Origin: CAYHBO01 sp964354855
GTDB lineage: Bacteria > Babelota > Babeliae > Babelales > RVW-14
Direction of reading: 5' to 3'
Assembly: GCA_964354855.1 (NCBI GenBank)
Contig: CAYHBO010000001.1
Location: 1 to 64,000 of the forward strand
DNA: 64,000 bases
Shown here piece by piece: positions 60,256 through 64,000 of this stretch (its first letter is position 1; every line of letters begins with the position of its first letter). Both the position numbers and the translations under genes were made by a program. Below the pieces are notes generated by a model. It searched no databases. It was not told where the DNA came from and was given only the letters and a program-made list of their open reading frames with translations.

Positions 60256-61143
60256 ATGCTAAATTACATAATTACTTCTGATCAACACTCAACACTGGCA
60301 CCTTCCCTTGCATCACAACTTGACAAAGAACATCTGATTATTCACGTTGGCCAATTTCCAAGTTCTGAAACTAAGGTTACTAGTTTTGAAGACAAAAGAT
60401 TAACCGGCAAGCATATTTTACATGTACATCAGTTTTCTTCTGGATCGCAAGCCATAAACCAATCGCTCTTCGACCTGCTACTCATCTTAGAATCACTCAA
60501 AGTTATAGGAGTAAGCAACATCAGACTTCTTATGCCTTATATGCCCTATGCACGACAAAACACAACCATGCCTCTTATTATAAACATGCTATACCAAGCA
60601 GGCGTCAAAATTATCATCACCTATGACATTCATAACCCATCACTCATCAACCAGGAGCCTTCAGGTATTAAAAATATAAGTACAACCGACTATTGGGTTG
60701 ATCTTATAAAAAACATTCCACCTGACTTAAAAAACATATGTATAGCAACCCCTGACTACGGAGCAATGGCACGCACCATGCCGATTGCACAAAAACTTGG
60801 GGTCCCATTAGTCTGCTTGACCAAGAAACGTATCGAAAATAACCAAGTAATTATTACCGCCATCGATAGTAATGTTGCTGGAAAAAAAATCATTATGATT
60901 GATGACATTCTAGACACCGGCAATACAGCCATCGCAGCATGTAATGCATTGCTAGAGCAGGACGCCTTAAGTGTTTCTGGCTTATTTTCTCATGCTGTTT
61001 TATCTGAAGGAGCTGTTAAAAAACTTCAGGAAAGCAGGTTTGAAAAGATTTTTGTGGGCAACTCGTTGCTGGGGTTAGAAGAGCTTGGGGATAAGTTTGT
61101 GATTGTAGATTTGTATGGGCATCTTTCAGAAGAAGTCTTGTAG
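60256..61143 (+). CDS. Divergent ribose-phosphate pyrophosphokinase-like protein
   Basis: A 295-residue protein with the two-domain PRPP synthase layout: an N-terminal domain with FPSSETKVTSF and MPYMPYARQ, and a C-terminal phosphoribosyl domain with ATPDYGAMARTMPIA, KKRIEN and the PRPP loop IDDILDTGNTAIAACNAL. The flexible loop after ARQ, which carries ATP-binding residues (ARQDRK and the following Arg/Glu), is about ten residues shorter and reads ARQNTTMP. Activity is therefore uncertain. It could be a genuine but divergent enzyme or a PRPP-synthase-associated type protein. It follows lpxD by eight bases. Confidence 0.82.
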   Translation: MLNYIITSDQHSTLAPSLASQLDKEHLIIHVGQFPSSETKVTSFEDKRLTGKHILHVHQFSSGSQAINQSLFDLLLILESLKVIGVSNIRLLMPYMPYARQNTTMPLIINMLYQAGVKIIITYDIHNPSLINQEPSGIKNISTTDYWVDLIKNIPPDLKNICIATPDYGAMARTMPIAQKLGVPLVCLTKKRIENNQVIITAIDSNVAGKKIIMIDDILDTGNTAIAACNALLEQDALSVSGLFSHAVLSEGAVKKLQESRFEKIFVGNSLLGLEELGDKFVIVDLYGHLSEEVL

Positions 61144-61177
61144 TTTTTAATATCTTTTAACACACAATTCTCGCCTT

Positions 61178-61250
61178 ACGTCATCCCCGCATTCGCAAGG
61201 ATGACGTGTCCTGCGATCAAGCCTGGATCCTGAAATAAGTTCAGGATGAC
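61178..61250. repeat. Two short hairpins related to family A
   Basis: ACGTCATCC (61178-61186) with GGATGACGT (61199-61207) make a compact version of the family A arm. ATCCTGAA (61227-61234) with TTCAGGAT (61240-61247) form a second stem ending in GAC. The site lies between converging genes and could act as a terminator. Confidence 0.7.
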
Positions 61251-61343
61251 AAGTCCAAAAATCAGCATCATAAAAGTATCCATGTGCAGAAAAATTCAGA
61301 GTGACATATCCTACACTAAAACCTAAACCCTCAACATAGCCCC

Positions 61344-63065
61344 TTACACCAATGTCGGTGTAATAAAAATCAACAGTTGTTTATCCTCAAGCTTCTTGCG
61401 TTTACCCTTAAAAAGCCATCCAATTACCGGAATCTCCTGAATCCATGGCACCCCGGTATGAATAACATCTTTCGAGTTTTCGATAAGCCCACTGATCATG
61501 GTCGTCTGTCCGTCACACAACACTACTCGATTACTAGAGCGAGACGTCATAATCGTGTAAGGAAATGATCCAAGCTGTGAAGTATTAGACGAACTTGAAA
61601 TAGTTGCGGTACTGGCTTTAACAAAAGAATTTTGCACAAAAATATCTAAGAAGATCGATTTCTGATCAGGCGCCACCGTCGGCTTAACTTTTATTTTCAT
61701 CCCGATATCTTTATACCCAATCGTTGTAACATTGGTTGGGCTCCCCGCAACCGTCTCTTGCAACACGGTTGCCTGTGGCATTTCTTGTCCAACCAAAATC
61801 TCTGCACACTCCTGGCTTTTTACGAGCAGTGATGGCTTTAGAATGGTTTCTAACTCATGCTTTGTTTCCGCAGCATTAAGCATAACATTTAACCGATTGG
61901 TACTCAGATTTTTATTTCCGAAAGAAAACGGAATTTGTACAGTTTTGATGCTAGAAATCGAAGTTGGAATAAAATTTAATGCCCACCCCAAAAGATTCTC
62001 AAAGCCGGACGGTTCACTTCCATTTTTTGTACCAACACCAATCCCTGCAAACTGAAAACCATTCTGAGAGATACTTGCACTACGATCATACATACCGGAC
62101 CATTCAAAACCAATAGCCTCTTCAAAATCTTTTGATACCATAACAATGCGTGCATCAATTCTCACTTGTGGCACATGCATATCAATTTCCTGTAGCGCTT
62201 TTTTGAAATCAATTACAAAGTTTTTTCTGCCACGACAAAAAATTTTACGTGATTCATCATCAAACACAATGTAATGACTTTTAATAAGAATATGGCCAAC
62301 AATACCATTCCAAAGTTGCTCAATGCGCTTTTTAAATTCAGCATTCCAATTTACATAGTGAATGGTAATGTAGTCGGCAACAGTATCCTGCTCGATCGAT
62401 TTTTCAGCCTTCACTTTTAACTCTTCTATAGCTACATTTTGCTTAAGAATACGCCATACACCACGGTCATTAATCAACGCAAGTCGTGGAAGATTATTAC
62501 TCAATAAAATTGAAAGCACCGCAGCTAAAGACGCATCATTGAACGAAAAATTTCTGATATACCCATCAACATCGGCATCCATAACAAAATTAATATCGGT
62601 AAGCTTACCCACAAGTTCTATTGCCTTACGTAAACTTACTTCGTGTAATTTTATGGTTACTTTTTTTTCGGTTAACAAAATATCATCATACTGCTTTTCC
62701 AATAAGAGCCTGATCTCAGGAACCAAGAGATCTACAACTGCTTTGGTGGCAGCCTGCTGTTGCGTATTTCCGCGAGGACACTTCGTACAATTTTTATGTT
62801 TATTTTTTTTACGCTTTTTCTGGGCAGGCTTTTTGTCATAACACTCTTCGTTTTCTTCATTTACCACACGCTCAACAATCGAATTTATGTTTTGAAGTTG
62901 CTTCTTTTCTTTCCGATCATACTCCTGTTTTGCAAGTAACGAATTGGTTGGCGGAATGGTTATACCATAATGTTCATGCGGCCAGAAGTCTTCTTTCTGT
63001 TCTTGTTCATCAGCCCCAAGAACCGATACACCCATAAGAACGGCTAACAAAAACATTCTTTTCAT
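61344..63065 (-). CDS. pilQ: Type IV pilus / type II secretion secretin (PilQ-like)
   Basis: A 573-residue outer membrane secretin with a signal peptide (about 1-18). Order: a Lys-rich linker with a Cys-x-x-Cys segment (near 93-97), N-domains (VTIKLHEVSLRKAIELVGKLTDINFVMDADVDGYI is the STN-type start), and the C-terminal secretin domain (about 295-573) with VRIDARIVMVSKDFEEAIGFEWSG and VPWIQEIPVIGWLFKGKRK...LLIFITPTLV. It forms the ring through which a pilus passes. It follows pilP by two bases and ends an operon with pilO and pilP. Confidence 0.9.
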   Translation of the reverse strand: MKRMFLLAVLMGVSVLGADEQEQKEDFWPHEHYGITIPPTNSLLAKQEYDRKEKKQLQNINSIVERVVNEENEECYDKKPAQKKRKKNKHKNCTKCPRGNTQQQAATKAVVDLLVPEIRLLLEKQYDDILLTEKKVTIKLHEVSLRKAIELVGKLTDINFVMDADVDGYIRNFSFNDASLAAVLSILLSNNLPRLALINDRGVWRILKQNVAIEELKVKAEKSIEQDTVADYITIHYVNWNAEFKKRIEQLWNGIVGHILIKSHYIVFDDESRKIFCRGRKNFVIDFKKALQEIDMHVPQVRIDARIVMVSKDFEEAIGFEWSGMYDRSASISQNGFQFAGIGVGTKNGSEPSGFENLLGWALNFIPTSISSIKTVQIPFSFGNKNLSTNRLNVMLNAAETKHELETILKPSLLVKSQECAEILVGQEMPQATVLQETVAGSPTNVTTIGYKDIGMKIKVKPTVAPDQKSIFLDIFVQNSFVKASTATISSSSNTSQLGSFPYTIMTSRSSNRVVLCDGQTTMISGLIENSKDVIHTGVPWIQEIPVIGWLFKGKRKKLEDKQLLIFITPTLV

Positions 63066-63067
63066 TA

Positions 63068-63370
63068 CTACCCAATCTCAACACGTTTAATCTTATTTTT
63101 CTTCATAAACTCAACATAATCCGTTGCAATTGTATGCAGCGTATAACCTTTTATTTTATCCCCAACCCCCAACGTACGCTGCTTCTCACCATCCTGCACA
63201 AGAATGCCACGTAATTTTTTATACTGTACAACCCCGATAATATGAAAAAGCTTTTTGCGTTTTCGCTGCTGATCAACAGATATTGGAAAAGAAAAAGGGT
63301 CTCGAAGTTTTTTTGGGGTAGCAAAAATTGATGCAGACGCCACGAACAAGAATAAAACAGCCCTAATCAC
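63068..63370 (-). CDS. pilP: PilP-like pilus assembly protein
   Basis: A 100-residue exported protein with a signal peptide (1-17). The mature part is the small beta domain of PilP/GspC (KLFHIIGVVQYKKLRGILVQDGEKQRTLGVGDKIKGYTLHTIATDYVEFMKK). PilP links the inner-membrane PilN/PilO pair to the secretin. It overlaps pilO by four bases and is followed by the secretin after two. At 100 residues it is short, lacking the long linker of proteobacterial PilP. Confidence 0.78.
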   Translation of the reverse strand: MIRAVLFLFVASASIFATPKKLRDPFSFPISVDQQRKRKKLFHIIGVVQYKKLRGILVQDGEKQRTLGVGDKIKGYTLHTIATDYVEFMKKNKIKRVEIG

Positions 63371-63900
63371 ACGTCCCCCATATTTATTGAAAGATCAATC
63401 TGAAGAAGGCCATGCCCTCCTGATTGTACCGCAAGCCTGATTACCACTATCGATAGTTTTTTTACCGCTATAAGTTCAAAAAAACGAAGCAAGTTGCTAT
63501 ACGAACCATTAAGACCCATCACAATCTCACCAGCAACCTTCGATGTCACTGGTGGCGCAAACTGGTAGCAGATAAGCCCGGAATTTTTAAATACATGAAA
63601 GAGATCGTCAATAAGCCCTTGATGCTCTCCATAACTTTTATACTGCTCTTTTAGATCATGATATTGTGTCTTAAGTTTTTCATGAACGCCTACAGAATCA
63701 GTATATTTTATATGCTTCTCATGTAAATTCTTTAACAAGCTCTCATGAGTATTTATGTCTATTTTTTTAGGATGAAGGAGGTGAAGATAGATGATACCGG
63801 TCGTCAATCCCAGTACCGTCATCGACAGCATAACGCGCTTAGGAAAATCAATCCCACGCAGGCCTGCTTTCATTTTTGATTCATGAAGCCAGAAGGACAT
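63367..63900 (-). CDS. pilO: PilO-like inner-membrane pilus assembly protein
   Basis: A 177-residue bitopic membrane protein: a cytoplasmic start of about 25 residues, one membrane helix (about 23-42, VMLSMTVLGLTTGIIYLHLL), a periplasmic coiled coil (about 50-95) and a ferredoxin-like C-terminal fold (about 100-170, including LNGSYSNLLRFFELIAVKKLSIVVIRL). This is the PilO layout. No pilM or pilN is visible upstream in the remaining 100 bases, so either it heads the operon or those genes are elsewhere. Confidence 0.8.
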   Translation of the reverse strand: MSFWLHESKMKAGLRGIDFPKRVMLSMTVLGLTTGIIYLHLLHPKKIDINTHESLLKNLHEKHIKYTDSVGVHEKLKTQYHDLKEQYKSYGEHQGLIDDLFHVFKNSGLICYQFAPPVTSKVAGEIVMGLNGSYSNLLRFFELIAVKKLSIVVIRLAVQSGGHGLLQIDLSINMGDV

Positions 63901-64000
63901 ACATTTCCCATTAAGACGAATTTTCTAATCTTGCTGTAAGATATGATGCTCAATAAACATAAGTAAATAATTTTAGAAATTTTTATTCTTCTCGAGACTA

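Noticed and set aside
12690..61250. CRISPR array suggested by repeated 28-base units
   Set aside because: The units are scattered over 50 kb, come as inverted pairs and lack regular spacers or cas genes.

Overview
The window looks like a piece of a small-genome, host-dependent Gram-negative bacterium, most likely from candidate phylum Dependentiae (TM6) or a similar protist-associated lineage. This is inferred from content, not from a marker gene. An outer membrane is indicated by lptA, lpxD, skp, a SurA-type chaperone, tolB and a secretin. DNA is AT-rich by eye. Many proteins begin with a signal peptide and carry eukaryote-like modules: RING-H2 fingers, ankyrin repeats, PPP-type phosphatases, a macro domain and a DNase I-like fold.

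Layout. 0.2-2.8 kb: a secreted protein, a prepilin, ruvA and a lipoprotein. 3-9.4 kb: two FtsH-like AAA ATPases without a peptidase domain, then two HtrA proteases and an HD-GYP protein. 9.4-14.4 kb: initiator tRNA, MerR regulator, a biotin carrier with biotin carboxylase, and a membrane-anchored alpha/beta hydrolase. 14.7-20.9 kb: an island of secreted proteins led by a strong promoter, with three RING-H2 proteins, a RING-less relative, a wrecked fifth member, and a second family of small secreted proteins. 20.9-30 kb: housekeeping genes (sbcD, glmU, tRNA-Ser, tolB, ftsH, rpmB, rpsT, a VOC protein, cca). 30-32.8 kb: a tightly overlapping minus-strand run of VOC, EVE, three small secreted proteins and a MarR regulator. 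A 100-N assembly gap lies here, flanked by identical 55-base ends and therefore probably spurious. 33-36.6 kb: lptA, mutL and an ankyrin protein. 36.7-44.1 kb: an envelope-sugar operon (surA-like, wecB, wecC, a two-domain oxidoreductase, and a methyltransferase and pyruvyl transferase that both carry signal peptides), ending in a gene relic. 44.3-58.4 kb: a secreted nuclease-like/macro-domain fusion, three tandem paralogues of unknown function, an ankyrin protein, yajC, a short comEC, a clostripain-like protease, a family 4 uracil-DNA glycosylase and two secreted PPP phosphatases. 58.5-63.9 kb: skp-lpxD-prs-like, and a type IV pilus operon pilO-pilP-pilQ.

Two themes stand out. The first is a dense set of exported proteins that could act on a eukaryotic host (ubiquitination, phosphatase, proteolysis, ADP-ribose or nucleic-acid chemistry). 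The second is invasion of the chromosome by palindromic elements of three families (A, B, C), several of them sitting in frame inside coding genes (mutL, comEC, the two-domain oxidoreductase, and all three paralogues at 46.4-50.4 kb).
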